A stretch of 64,000 nucleotides of DNA from Parathalassolituus penaei. GTDB taxonomy: Bacteria; Pseudomonadota; Gammaproteobacteria; Pseudomonadales; Oceanobacteraceae. Below, piece by piece: positions 1 through 8,767 of the stretch (position 1 is its first letter; every line of letters begins with the position of its first letter). The stretch is taken from positions 62,001 through 126,000 of the forward strand of contig NZ_JAPNOA010000003.1 in NCBI RefSeq assembly GCF_026626885.1. The letters run 5' to 3'. The notes under the pieces are model-generated. The model saw nothing but the letters and a program-made list of their open reading frames with translations. It had not been told where the DNA came from and did no database searches. A program made the position numbers and the translations under genes.

Positions 1-2
1 GT

Positions 3-1529
3 CCAGCTGCGCTGGAGCTGCTGGAAAAACGTTACCAGAACCAGCTCAACCGCCTGTACCAGAGCAAGTCTGAAGACGCTTACCAGACCATCATGAACTC
101 GGTCACCCGCGCCTTCGATCCTCACACCCAATACTTTTCACCGCGCAGCAGTGAAAACTTCAACATCAATATGAGCCTGTCCCTGCAGGGTATTGGTGCG
201 GTACTGCAAAGCGAAGACGAATACACCAAAGTGGTGCGTCTGGTTCCGGCAGGTCCAGCCGAAAAAGCCCGCAACCTGAAGCCGGGTGACAAGATTGTGG
301 GTGTTGGCCAGAACCCGGATGGTGAAATCACCGACGTGATTGGCTGGCGTCTGGACGAAGTGGTTGATCTGATTCGTGGCCCTAAAGGCACCACGGTACG
401 ATTGGAGATCCAGCCGTCCGATGGCAATACTGGCGAAACCCGCATCGTTTCCATTATTCGTGATGAAGTGAAACTGGAAGAGCAATCCGCCCAGAAGAGC
501 ATCATCACCGTCAAAGACAACGGTACTGAAAAACGCATCGGCGTGATCGATATTCCGACCTTTTACATCGACTTCCAGGGTCGTATGGAAAATCGTCCGG
601 ACTACAAGAGCACGACCCGTGACGTGGAACGCCTGATCAAGGAACTGCGCACCGAAGGTATCGACGGTCTGGTGATCGACCTGCGTAACAACGGTGGCGG
701 CTCACTGGAAGAAGCCATTTCCCTGACTGGCCTGTTTATTCCGGAAGGCCCGGTGGTTCAGGTCCGCAGCGCTCGTGGCAGTATCGAGGTTCTGCAGGAT
801 GAAGACCCAACCGTGTGGTACGACGGCCCAATGGCAGTGCTGGTTAACCGCCTGAGCGCCTCGGCTTCCGAGATTTTTGCCGGCGCCATCCAGGATTACG
901 GTCGTGGCATCATTATTGGTGGCCAAACTTTTGGTAAAGGCACCGTACAGTCACTGCGTCCGCTGCGTAATGGTCAGCTGAAAATTACCCAGGCCAAGTT
1001 CTACCGGGTTTCTGGTGAAAGTACCCAGCACCAGGGCGTGATTCCGGACATCCTGTTCCCTTCCCTGTTCGACAAGGACAAGATTGGTGAAAGCGCACTG
1101 GAAGAAGCTATGCCGTGGGATACCATTCGTCCAGCACAATTCAGTGCCAGCCGCCAGATTCGCGATGTGGTCGGCAAGCTGCGCGAAGAACACCAGAACC
1201 GCGTGAAAAACGATCCGGATTTCGTCTACCTGCGTGAACAGAAAGTGCTGATTGAGGAAATGCGCAAACAGACCAGCGTTTCACTGAACGAAGCTGAGCG
1301 CGAGCAGGAACGTAAAACCAACGAAGCCCGTCGTCTGACTCTCGAAAACGATCGTCGTAAAGCCAAAGGTATGCCGCTGCTCGACAAGATGGAAGACGAG
1401 GACAACAGCGAAGAAGCAGATCCGGAAAGCCGCAAACAGAACAAGGAAGACGATGCCCTGCTGGTAGAAAGCGGCCACATCCTGCTGGATATGACCCGTG
1501 CCACCGCTACCCGTCAGGCCAGCCGTTAA
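3..1529 (+). CDS. prc: Tail-specific (carboxy-terminal processing) protease, 5' truncated
   Basis: Periplasmic serine protease of the S41/Prc family, which degrades SsrA-tagged or misfolded envelope proteins and trims murein-related substrates. The frame is already open at base 3, so the N-terminus lies outside the window. The visible part has the DPHTQYFSP segment, a PDZ domain (about 180-470, with GIGAVLQ and GDKIVGVGQ), and the catalytic core with the Ser in SASASEIFAG (about 855-885) and the Lys in FGKGTVQ (codon 936-938). It ends in a charged, probably coiled C-terminal tail (about 1180-1480). Both catalytic residues are intact, so it should be active. The closest family member I recognise is E. 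coli Prc. A strong bidirectional terminator follows. Confidence 0.95.
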   Translation, partial: PAALELLEKRYQNQLNRLYQSKSEDAYQTIMNSVTRAFDPHTQYFSPRSSENFNINMSLSLQGIGAVLQSEDEYTKVVRLVPAGPAEKARNLKPGDKIVGVGQNPDGEITDVIGWRLDEVVDLIRGPKGTTVRLEIQPSDGNTGETRIVSIIRDEVKLEEQSAQKSIITVKDNGTEKRIGVIDIPTFYIDFQGRMENRPDYKSTTRDVERLIKELRTEGIDGLVIDLRNNGGGSLEEAISLTGLFIPEGPVVQVRSARGSIEVLQDEDPTVWYDGPMAVLVNRLSASASEIFAGAIQDYGRGIIIGGQTFGKGTVQSLRPLRNGQLKITQAKFYRVSGESTQHQGVIPDILFPSLFDKDKIGESALEEAMPWDTIRPAQFSASRQIRDVVGKLREEHQNRVKNDPDFVYLREQKVLIEEMRKQTSVSLNEAEREQERKTNEARRLTLENDRRKAKGMPLLDKMEDEDNSEEADPESRKQNKEDDALLVESGHILLDMTRATATRQASR

Positions 1530-1611
1530 CAGCGGCAGACCAGAGTCGGCACTCCCCCGGGTGTTGGCTCTGCAACCTGGATATAAGCCTAAAAAGGCCC
1601 CAAAAGGCTAC

Positions 1612-1646
1612 CAACAAAAACAGCGCCCGCAGGCGCTGTTTTTGTT
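1612..1646. terminator. Bidirectional intrinsic terminator between prc and the yajG-like gene
   Basis: A perfect stem pairs 1613-1627 with 1632-1646 around a 4-nt loop. The GC core (CAGCGCC/GGCGCTG) is flanked by A5 on one side and T5 on the other, so it can terminate transcription from both directions. It lies between the convergent prc and the lipoprotein gene. Confidence 0.9.
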
Positions 1647-1669
1647 TCCGTCATTCACACGTCAGGTGC

Positions 1670-2257
1670 TTACATCACCCCCAGAGACTGACGTACTGCT
1701 GAATCGGTGAAAATACGCTTCCACAGATCGTCCAGCATGGTGTTGATCCATTCTTCGTTGTAGCTGGCTGCCGGAGCAGTGGCTACCGAACGGGTTTCTT
1801 TCACCAGGAACGGCTTGTAGAAACTCTTGCCGCCATCCAAAACCGTAATACGCAGACCCATTTCCATGGAGCATTCGTTTACCAGCACACCATCGTTGCA
1901 GCTGTAGTTGAACGCGGTAATGTCCATCTGCACTTTGATTGGCTCATAAGCGCTGGTGCCGCCCAGACCCATCAGCGCCATGGTGTTTTGCAGGCGAGTG
2001 GTCAGAGTGCTGGTCAGCGGCTCACTGGCAACAATCGGGGAGCTCTGTGGATCAGTGCCACCACGAGTACCCACCATGGTAGCCTTCACCTTGCGCTGAT
2101 CCTCAACCCGAATCATGGCAGCGCGCTGAGTCTGCGGCTGAGTACGGGTGATGTTGCTCTGTGGACTCAGCTCAATCACCTGTGATGACAGCACACAGCC
2201 ACCCAGAGAGCTGGCCAGCATACCGGCGACCAGCAAGGAGGTAATCCGCTTATGCAT
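1670..2257 (-). CDS. YajG-like lipoprotein
   Basis: A 195-residue putative lipoprotein. The N-terminus MHKR, a hydrophobic stretch and the lipobox LGGC (Cys21) indicate export and lipidation. The rest resembles the E. coli YajG family: an early IELSP segment, then a domain beginning VEDQRK. The start at 2257 is chosen over the longer open frame (to 2341) because the signal peptide begins there and a GGAGAAGG-type ribosome site precedes it. Its first codons overlap the last 8 bp of the upstream yaaA, suggesting translational coupling in a two-gene operon. The YajG assignment rests on overall pattern only. Its function is unknown in the family too, although YajG-type proteins are often located near envelope genes. 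Confidence 0.75.
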   Translation of the reverse strand: MHKRITSLLVAGMLASSLGGCVLSSQVIELSPQSNITRTQPQTQRAAMIRVEDQRKVKATMVGTRGGTDPQSSPIVASEPLTSTLTTRLQNTMALMGLGGTSAYEPIKVQMDITAFNYSCNDGVLVNECSMEMGLRITVLDGGKSFYKPFLVKETRSVATAPAASYNEEWINTMLDDLWKRIFTDSAVRQSLGVM

Positions 2258-3038
2258 CTTGTATATCCTTCTCCGCTCGTTTGAAAACCCATTTGTCTGA
2301 CTTTGAATCCTCGGCGCTATAACGGTAACCGGCAAGATCAAAGTCCTTCAATTCATCCGCATGATCAATGCGGTTCTGCACCATAAAGCGGGTCATAAGA
2401 CCACGAGCCTTCTTGGCGTAAAAGCTGATTATCTTGTACTGACCATTCTTTTCATCCCGGAATTCCGGGGTAATCAGTCTGGCCGTCAGCCGTTTCGGCT
2501 GCACCGCCTTGAAATATTCGTTGGACGCCAGATTCACCACCACCGGGTTAACCTGCTGCGCCAGCACTTCATTTATAGCGTCGGTAATACGACTCCCCCA
2601 GAAGGCATAAAGATCCTTGCCACGGACATTGGCCAGACGAGTGCCCATTTCCAGTCGGTACGGCAGCATCTCATCCAGCGGCCGCAACAATCCATACAGA
2701 CCACTCAGAATCCGCACGTGCTGCTGCGCAAAATCAAAATCGCTATCGCTGAAGTCTTCCACCTGCAGGCCAGTGTATACATCACCTTTAAAGGCCAGCA
2801 CCGCTTGGCGCGCCCCACCTTCCGGAAACGGCAACTGCCAGCGGGAATAACGCTCAACGTTCAACTCTGCCAGCTTGTTGCTCAAGCCCATCAGACCGGC
2901 AATATCATCCACCGACCACTGACGCAATTCATCAATCAGGGCTGCGGAATCTTGCAGAAAATCCGGGGACGTAGTCCGTTGGGTCAGCAACGGTGACTCG
3001 TAATCGAGGGTCTTGGCTGGTGATAACAGGGTAAGCAT
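2250..3038 (-). CDS. yaaA: Peroxide stress protein YaaA (UPF0246)
   Basis: A 262-residue protein starting [16 protein letters not shown], the hallmark N-terminus of the YaaA/UPF0246 family. Further family signatures are visible: [61 protein letters not shown] and the C-terminal [14 protein letters not shown]. coli YaaA lowers free iron during hydrogen peroxide stress. The start at 3038 is placed at the family N-terminus; the frame is open further upstream to 3173, but that extension has no family features. It overlaps the downstream lipoprotein gene by 8 bp and is divergent from purE. Confidence 0.93.
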   Translation of the reverse strand: MLTLLSPAKTLDYESPLLTQRTTSPDFLQDSAALIDELRQWSVDDIAGLMGLSNKLAELNVERYSRWQLPFPEGGARQAVLAFKGDVYTGLQVEDFSDSDFDFAQQHVRILSGLYGLLRPLDEMLPYRLEMGTRLANVRGKDLYAFWGSRITDAINEVLAQQVNPVVVNLASNEYFKAVQPKRLTARLITPEFRDEKNGQYKIISFYAKKARGLMTRFMVQNRIDHADELKDFDLAGYRYSAEDSKSDKWVFKRAEKDIQDA

Positions 3039-3230
3039 GGCTCCACCATACAGCTTCAGAAGCCCTGATGATACCCGTCCGAAGCCCCCTTGCCCACGTG
3101 CGACAACCGCATAAGGCAGCTTCTGGTGGCCGCATGGCCCCCTTGTGATACAATCCGCGGCTTTCCTGAACAAAGGCCCGGTTTACCCAACACACCGGGC
3201 ACCGACGATACTCCAGAAGAGGACCAGCGG

Positions 3231-3725
3231 ATGACAGTCAAGGTTGGCATTATCATGGGCTCCAAGAGCGATTGGCCCACCATGCAACACGCAGCGGATA
3301 TGCTCGACAAGCTGGGCGTTAGCTACGAAGTGAAAGTGGTATCGGCTCACCGTACCCCGGATCTGCTGTTCGACTACGCCAAGACTGCCCAGTCCCGTGG
3401 TTTGAAAGTAATCATCGCGGGTGCCGGTGGTGCAGCGCACCTGCCAGGCATGGCGGCCTCCCAGACTTCCCTGCCAGTACTGGGTGTACCGGTACAGTCC
3501 CGCGCCCTCAAAGGCCTCGATTCACTGCTGTCCATCGTCCAGATGCCAGGTGGTGTTGCGGTGGGTACTCTGGCCATTGGTGATGCCGGTGCCAAAAACG
3601 CCGGTCTGCTGGCTGCCCAGATTCTGGCCACTTCCGACGACGCCCTGCTGGCTCGTATCGACACTTTCCGCGCCGAACAGACTGACAGCGTACTGGCTCA
3701 GCCAGACCCGCGCGACGACATCTGA
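3231..3725 (+). CDS. purE: 5-(carboxyamino)imidazole ribonucleotide mutase
   Basis: Class I PurE, 164 residues, cytoplasmic. It converts N5-CAIR, the product of PurK, into CAIR in purine synthesis. Signatures are the N-terminal GSKSDWPTM phosphate-binding loop, SAHRTPD with the catalytic His, and [12 protein letters not shown] plus GVPVQS. The start is set at ATG 3231, at the usual distance from GIIMGSKSD and after GAGGACC; the open frame upstream has no family sequence. It is followed 41 bp later by purK, the standard purEK operon order. I saw no convincing PurR box in the short upstream region. Confidence 0.97.
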   Translation: MTVKVGIIMGSKSDWPTMQHAADMLDKLGVSYEVKVVSAHRTPDLLFDYAKTAQSRGLKVIIAGAGGAAHLPGMAASQTSLPVLGVPVQSRALKGLDSLLSIVQMPGGVAVGTLAIGDAGAKNAGLLAAQILATSDDALLARIDTFRAEQTDSVLAQPDPRDDI

Positions 3726-3766
3726 TCCCGCTTAGCACGAACCGTTTTGAACCAGGTAGATACACA

Positions 3767-4837
3767 ATGAAAATCGGCATTCTCGGTAACGGCCAGCTTG
3801 GTCAGATGTTGTCTGACAGCGTGGCCGACCTCAGCGACATTGAGGTCAGCCTCTACGACCTGCGCGCTCACTCCGATGCAGCACTGGACGCGTTTATCAG
3901 CAGCGTTGATCTGCTGGGTTACGAAACCGAGAACATTCCGGCTGCCATTGTGGCGCGCCTGGAAGCTCACGCAGACAAGCTGTACCCAAGCCTGCGCGCT
4001 CTGAAAACCTTCCAGAATCGTCTGCTGGAAAAGAATGCCCTGCGCGCGGCCGGTATCGCTACTGCAGACTTCTGTGCCGTGAACAGTCTGGATGACGTCA
4101 AATCCGCCATCCAGCAACTGGGTCTGCCAATTGTTCTGAAAACCACCACCGAAGGTTACGACGGCAAGGGCCAGTACGTTCTGCGTACGCCTGAAGATGC
4201 TGAACCGGCCTGGGCTGCTATTGGTGGGCGTGAACTGATCGCCGAAGCCTTTGTGACGTTCAGTCGCGAAACCTCCGTGATTGCCTCCCGCGACCGCGAA
4301 GGCAACATGGTGGTATGGCCAATGACTGAAAACGTTCACCACGAAGGCATCCTGCGTTACTCCCTGTTCCCGGCTGCCGGTCTCGACAGCGCCAAGGCAG
4401 AACAGGCCGAACGTTACATTCGCCAGCTGGCGGATAGCCTCGATTACGTCGGCACCATCACCCTTGAGCTGTTTGACACCGCCAACGGTCTGGTTGCCAA
4501 CGAAGTGGCGCCACGTGTTCACAACTCTGGCCACTGGTCAATTGAAGGCGCAGAAACCAGCCAGTTCCGTAACCACATTCTGGCGATGGCTGGTAAACCA
4601 CTGGGTTCAACCGCTGCACGTTTCCCGGCAGTTGCCATGATCAACGTGATTGGTGATGAAACCCCGGCTGCCGCCGCTGATGGCCTCGACAATGCGTTTA
4701 ACCATTCTTATGGCAAGGAAGCACGTCCGGCTCGCAAACTGGGCCACGTCACCGTGGTTGCCAATGACGTCGCAGAACGGGACGCCACTATTGATGCGCT
4801 GGCCGGTCTGATTCCCGCTGGCGTCTGGACGCGCTGA
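3767..4837 (+). CDS. purK: N5-carboxyaminoimidazole ribonucleotide synthase
   Basis: ATP-grasp enzyme of 356 residues that makes N5-CAIR from AIR, ATP and bicarbonate, handing it to PurE encoded just upstream. It begins MKIGILGNGQLGQML, has the GYETENIP region, KTTTEGYDGKGQ (ATP-grasp glycine-rich loop), ELIAEAFVTFSRE, and NEVAPRVHNSGHW near the active site. The length is normal for the family. It is in an operon with purE and probably continues into the DUF2058 gene 15 bp downstream. Confidence 0.97.
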   Translation: MKIGILGNGQLGQMLSDSVADLSDIEVSLYDLRAHSDAALDAFISSVDLLGYETENIPAAIVARLEAHADKLYPSLRALKTFQNRLLEKNALRAAGIATADFCAVNSLDDVKSAIQQLGLPIVLKTTTEGYDGKGQYVLRTPEDAEPAWAAIGGRELIAEAFVTFSRETSVIASRDREGNMVVWPMTENVHHEGILRYSLFPAAGLDSAKAEQAERYIRQLADSLDYVGTITLELFDTANGLVANEVAPRVHNSGHWSIEGAETSQFRNHILAMAGKPLGSTAARFPAVAMINVIGDETPAAAADGLDNAFNHSYGKEARPARKLGHVTVVANDVAERDATIDALAGLIPAGVWTR

Positions 4838-4852
4838 TCAGGAGGATCATCC

Positions 4853-5407
4853 ATGGCCAAAACACTGCAAGAACAACTGTTATCAATGGGTCTGGTCAAC
4901 CAGAAAAAAGCCAAAAAAAATGCCAAGGAGCTCAAACGTAACGAGCACCTGAAGCGCACCGGCAAAGGTGAAGAACTGGAAGACACCAAAGCCGCAGCAG
5001 AAGCCGCCCTCAAGGCCAAAACCGAACGCGACCGTGAGCTGAATCGTCAGAAAGAAGCTGAAGCCCAGCAAAAAGCCATTGCGGCCCAGATTCGACAGCT
5101 GATTGAAACCAACGCCAGCAACAGCAAAGGCGAGATCAAGTACAACTTCGTTGACGGCAAGAAGGTGAAAAGCCTCTACGTTAACCAGGCGGTATGGGAT
5201 CGTCTCAGCCGTGGCCAACTGGCCATTATTGCCTATGATGGCCCAGCGACCGACTCTGGTTATCGTGTAATCCCACTGCCGGTAGCCGATAAAATCCGCC
5301 AGCGTGCCCCTGAGCACTTTATCCTGATCGCCGAATCCCAGGGCGAACAGCTGGACGAAGACGATCCGTATGCCGCTTACCAGATTCCAGACGATCTGAT
5401 GTGGTAA
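4853..5407 (+). CDS. DUF2058 family protein (YaiL-like)
   Basis: A 184-residue protein with a highly charged N-terminal half (lysine-rich, predicted coiled coil, residues about 1-80) and a compact C-terminal half containing KYNFVDGKKVKSLYVN. This matches the DUF2058/YaiL family, described as nucleoprotein-like and without a defined biochemical role. ATG 4853 follows AGGAGGATCATCC, an excellent ribosome site, only 15 bp after purK, so it may be co-transcribed with purEK. No signal peptide or membrane segment is visible. Confidence 0.85.
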   Translation: MAKTLQEQLLSMGLVNQKKAKKNAKELKRNEHLKRTGKGEELEDTKAAAEAALKAKTERDRELNRQKEAEAQQKAIAAQIRQLIETNASNSKGEIKYNFVDGKKVKSLYVNQAVWDRLSRGQLAIIAYDGPATDSGYRVIPLPVADKIRQRAPEHFILIAESQGEQLDEDDPYAAYQIPDDLMW

Positions 5408-5414
5408 TACCACA

Positions 5415-5481
5415 CTCCGCAAGAAGCCGAAGCATCTATATTCCAAACCGGTTATGATGCTGTCAGTCACTTCTTGCGGAG
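5415..5481 (+). promoter_or_regulatory. Long hairpin covering the methyltransferase ribosome site
   Basis: A 12-bp perfect inverted repeat (5415-5426 with 5470-5481) encloses a second 6-bp stem (5431-5436 with 5456-5461). The right arm contains the GGAG (5478-5481) that serves as ribosome site for the ATG at 5488. In mRNA the stem would hide the ribosome site. There is no T-tract after it, so it is not a standard terminator. It could instead be an mRNA end-stabilising hairpin for the gene upstream. Confidence 0.55.
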
Positions 5482-5487
5482 CGCTTT

Positions 5488-6192
5488 ATGTCCTCAGCCC
5501 CTGCCACGCCCGACCTCCACACTCTCCAGCAATACCTGCAGCAGCATCACGGTGGTGACGGCAATCTGGCCGCCCAACGCACGCTCGATAACTACAGCCG
5601 CCATCACAACCAGGACTTCTGGGCCTTCTGGCAGCATCAAACCGCTGCTTTTGAACAGCCGTTGCAAATGCTTGATCTGGGCTGTGGCGCCGGTCAGTTC
5701 CTGCGCGACGTCGCCCTGCAACATCCGGATTGGCACTGTACAGGGGTCGAATGTGCGCCTTATATGCTCGAACACATGGTCGAATTACCCGCCAATGCAC
5801 GAGTAGTTATTGACGACCTTAACCAGCCACACCAGGCGTTTGATCATAACGTCAGCCTGATCATGGCCAATATGCTGGTGCATGAACTGCATCAACCGGT
5901 AGCCCTGTTCCGTACCATCAAGTCGTGGCTAGCGGACGATGGCCTGCTGATCCTGATCGATATGGTGCGCCAGCCATTACAGAGTTACATGCAGCATAGC
6001 CATCCAGACCTCACTATGCTGCCACGACCGGAGCTGGAGTACGCCTTCAGCCAGTACGCCGAACACAACCGTTATTCTGCCGACGATCTGCAATGGCTAC
6101 TCAGTCAATGCGGTTTTGAGGTCCTCCAGCGGGAGGATATTCGCAGTGGTCGTGCCGTCAGGCTGGTAGCCCGTGCGGGCAAGGCCGGGTAG
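5488..6192 (+). CDS. Class I SAM-dependent methyltransferase
   Basis: A 234-residue cytoplasmic methyltransferase. The SAM-binding motif I is LDLGCGAGQF (residues 62-71), followed by TGVECAPYML (motif II region) and ANMLVHELHQP (motif IV region), the order expected for the Rossmann-type class I fold. The substrate cannot be read from the sequence. The overall layout resembles the generic methyltransferase-11/25 domain proteins. Its ribosome site is buried in the long hairpin directly upstream, so translation may be conditional. The gene ends 40 bp before the flavoprotein gene on the same strand. Confidence 0.85.
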   Translation: MSSAPATPDLHTLQQYLQQHHGGDGNLAAQRTLDNYSRHHNQDFWAFWQHQTAAFEQPLQMLDLGCGAGQFLRDVALQHPDWHCTGVECAPYMLEHMVELPANARVVIDDLNQPHQAFDHNVSLIMANMLVHELHQPVALFRTIKSWLADDGLLILIDMVRQPLQSYMQHSHPDLTMLPRPELEYAFSQYAEHNRYSADDLQWLLSQCGFEVLQREDIRSGRAVRLVARAGKAG

Positions 6193-6232
6193 ACTGCCGC
6201 CCTTTCCCGATCTGTTTTCTGATGGAATCCGC

Positions 6233-7519
6233 ATGACCGCCATTGCCGCCAACACTTCCCAAACCACCGTTGCCGTTATTGGCGGCGGTCCTGCTGGCCT
6301 GATGGCCGCTGAACAACTGGCGCAAGCCGGTTATACGGTGGAAGTGTTTGATGCCATGCCCAGTGTCGCCCGCAAATTTTTGCTGGCCGGTATCGGTGGC
6401 ATGAACATCACCCACTCGGAAGATTACGCCCAGTTTGTACAGCGTTATGGCAAAGCCAGCGCCACCCTGCGCCCATGGCTGGATGATTTCACACCGGATA
6501 CCCTGCGCAGCTGGATTCACGACCTCGGTATCAACACCTTTGTTGGCACCTCCGGCCGGGTTTTCCCCACAGATATGAAAGCGGCTCCACTGCTGCGCGC
6601 CTGGTTACACCGCTTGCGCACTCAGGGTGTCAGCTTCCATCCACGCCATCGCTGGATTGGCTGGGAGCAAAACAATACCGGGAATGCCGCAGACCAGAGC
6701 TGGGTATTCAATACACCGGAAGGTGATATCGAACGCCGCTTCAAAGCCGTGGTATTGGCTTTGGGAGGTGCCAGTTGGCAACGCCTCGGTTCCGATGGTC
6801 GTTGGTGCCCATGGCTGAGTGCCGCGGGCGTCGCGGTAGCACCGCTGGTCCCGAGTAATTGCGGGTTTGAAGTGGCCTGGAGTGCGTTTATCAAGGAGCG
6901 TTTTGGCGGCACGCCGATCAAACACATCGCACTGGCCCTTACCGATGCCGACGGCAACCGCTGGGGCAAAACCGGCGAGTTTGTGGTGACCGAATACGGC
7001 ATCGAAGGCAGTCTGGTGTATGCCCTGTCGGCACCGCTGCGTGATCTGATTCTGCTGGGCGATAACAAACGCCCGCCGCGCCTGTTGCTCGACTGGTTAC
7101 CAAACAGCAGCCACGAACAGATTCTGGCCAAACTGCAGCAGCCACGCAAAGGCCTGTCGTTTGCCAGTGTGCTGCGCAAGAAACTCAATCTGCCTGCCAT
7201 CACCGGCACCCTGTTACGGGAATGCTGTCCGCAGCTGGATAACAACGATGCTGTGGCCGTCGCCAAAGCCATCAAGGCCATGCCGATTCAACCGTATGCC
7301 ACGCGCCCGATTGACGAAGCCATCAGCAGCGCCGGTGGCGTAGTGCTGGATGCTGTCACACCACAACTGATGCTGAAACAACTGCCCGGAGTGTTTGTGG
7401 CCGGTGAAATGCTCGATTGGGAGGCCCCAACCGGGGGTTACCTGCTGACAGCCTGTTTTGCCACCGGCAAACGTGCAGGCATCGGTGCAGTTGAATGGTT
7501 ACAAAATACGCCAGCCTGA
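6233..7519 (+). CDS. YhiN/HI0933-type flavoprotein (NAD(P)/FAD-dependent oxidoreductase)
   Basis: A 428-residue FAD-binding protein. VIGGGPAGLMAAEQL (residues 15-29) is the dinucleotide-binding motif; KFLLAGIGGMNITHSE, ALGGASWQRLGSDG, and the C-terminal AGEMLDWEAPTGGY and ACFATGKRAG are characteristic of the HI0933/YhiN family. Its length and the GIGGMNITHSE variant fit the TIGR03862-type subfamily. The start at 6233 follows a weak GGAATCC site and places the FAD motif at the normal distance. The substrate is unknown. It is probably transcribed with the methyltransferase. Confidence 0.88.
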   Translation: MTAIAANTSQTTVAVIGGGPAGLMAAEQLAQAGYTVEVFDAMPSVARKFLLAGIGGMNITHSEDYAQFVQRYGKASATLRPWLDDFTPDTLRSWIHDLGINTFVGTSGRVFPTDMKAAPLLRAWLHRLRTQGVSFHPRHRWIGWEQNNTGNAADQSWVFNTPEGDIERRFKAVVLALGGASWQRLGSDGRWCPWLSAAGVAVAPLVPSNCGFEVAWSAFIKERFGGTPIKHIALALTDADGNRWGKTGEFVVTEYGIEGSLVYALSAPLRDLILLGDNKRPPRLLLDWLPNSSHEQILAKLQQPRKGLSFASVLRKKLNLPAITGTLLRECCPQLDNNDAVAVAKAIKAMPIQPYATRPIDEAISSAGGVVLDAVTPQLMLKQLPGVFVAGEMLDWEAPTGGYLLTACFATGKRAGIGAVEWLQNTPA

Positions 7520-7614
7520 CCAGCGATAATCCTGCGCCACTTGTAGTGCATAATTTGTAACAATCCCCGTTCAGACTGCGGCCTTCTCAAGACCAGTCAT
7601 AGGGACGTGGAATC

Positions 7615-8385
7615 ATGGTTGCATCTATTGTGCGGGCTGAACGAGCCACTTTTCTGGCTCCGGACACCGATCTGGCGCGTTATATTCACCAGTTGCGCAA
7701 AGACCAGAGTGTGGTTCTGTTTCTGACTCCGGACGATCAGGGACTTGTTCTGTCCGGCATCGATAACTGCTTCTACGACCCCGATGGCGAAGCCAACCTG
7801 CTGGTGGACCATATGCGGGCGGGCCAGTTACGGATTTACCGTTCCCATTCGCGTGAACTGTCCAACAGCATTCTGCCACGCCTGAACAACGTCCGCGGCC
7901 GCCCGATGGAAGAGCTGCTATGGATCGCAGGCTTTACCGGTTATACCGAAGAACGTTGCTGCCTCGATGCCGGTTGCCGCCGTGACGACGTTATTCGCCT
8001 CAATTACTGGCCAAACTTCACCCGCCTGCCGACCACTCCCAACTCGTTCAAGCTGGCCAGCCTGTTCAGCAGTCGCCCGACTTCTATCGTACTGGCTTCA
8101 CGCATTCTGGATGTGCCAGAACATGAGGTGATGCAGTTTTACAACGCCGCCTGTTATTCAGGAATGGCAACTCGCCTCAACCGACCAGCCGAACCGGTTG
8201 AACCACGCGCTCACCGTCAACAAGGTCTGATTCGTAACCTGTTTAATCATCTGGTCGGCAATCGTTTTGGCAAACGCACACCGGCACTTGCCGTCGTCAG
8301 CTCCAACACATCGACCAAGACAGCCAACAGCACAAACAAAACCGCAGCAAGCGGATGTTGCGCCCCAGGCAAATCCTGCTCCTGA
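7615..8385 (+). CDS. Conserved protein of unknown function, paralogue of the 34.5 kb gene
   Basis: I do not recognise this 256-residue protein. Its central part (about residues 99-185) contains EELLWIAG, GCRRDDVIRLNYWPN, LFSSRPTSIVLASRIL and EVMQFYNAACYSGM. Nearly the same blocks, in the same order and spacing, occur in the minus-strand gene at 34494-35123, so the two are paralogues. The N-terminal 90 residues and the Cys-rich tail (ending near GCCAPGKSC) differ. The SSRPTSxVLASRIL block followed by a regular helix pattern might be an interaction or helix-turn-helix-like module; that is a guess. No signal peptide or membrane span is seen. The ATG follows AGGGACGTGGAATC. Confidence 0.7.
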   Translation: MVASIVRAERATFLAPDTDLARYIHQLRKDQSVVLFLTPDDQGLVLSGIDNCFYDPDGEANLLVDHMRAGQLRIYRSHSRELSNSILPRLNNVRGRPMEELLWIAGFTGYTEERCCLDAGCRRDDVIRLNYWPNFTRLPTTPNSFKLASLFSSRPTSIVLASRILDVPEHEVMQFYNAACYSGMATRLNRPAEPVEPRAHRQQGLIRNLFNHLVGNRFGKRTPALAVVSSNTSTKTANSTNKTAASGCCAPGKSCS

Positions 8386-8465
8386 CGTCGTTCGGATCGG
8401 GCGTCGGGTCTGATTTTGTGGACATAAATGCCCACACTACAACAGAGCATCTATTTGTACAGAAC

Positions 8466-8725
8466 TGCCCAGCGCAGCTGGCTACCGAATGCCCATCTGG
8501 GCGAGCCGGGATTCACCGCAACGGCCGACCCGGCCGGGATATGGATGCCCCGCACGACCCTATTTTTACCGATAGACAGGGCACAGGGATGTGCCATCGG
8601 GTCGGGGTCGATAGCCGTTGTTGGTGAAAACCGGAGATACGAGCCCAGTCGGGCAAAAGCAGGGGGAGGCCCGCCCGGCCGGGGGACAAGGTCCCCCAAG
8701 AGAGCAAGCAGCCTGGCCAATTAAC
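8466..8725 (-). repeat. GC-rich structured repeat, copy A (inverted relative to B and C)
   Basis: One of three copies (others at 22244-22488 and 53144-53389) of a roughly 250-bp element. Read on the minus strand it starts with GTTAATTGGC, continues with the hairpin GGGGGAC/GTCCCCC, a run of C and G blocks, AGCCCA/TGGGC-type stems, and ends near GCCCAGATGGGC and CCAGCTGCGCTGG. Compared with B and C, this copy has a different, slightly longer segment in the middle (about 8560-8590). It lies between two convergent genes. Short open frames run through it on both strands but are not convincing genes. Confidence 0.85.
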
Positions 8726-8767
8726 AAGCCGAACAGCAGCGAAGCGTCGGGCGTCAGACGTCTAACA

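Noticed and set aside
8451-8720. Short open frames on both strands of the three GC-rich repeats
   Set aside because: The frame is kept between copies A and C but not consistently in B, frames exist on both strands, and no ribosome sites are seen; high GC content explains them.
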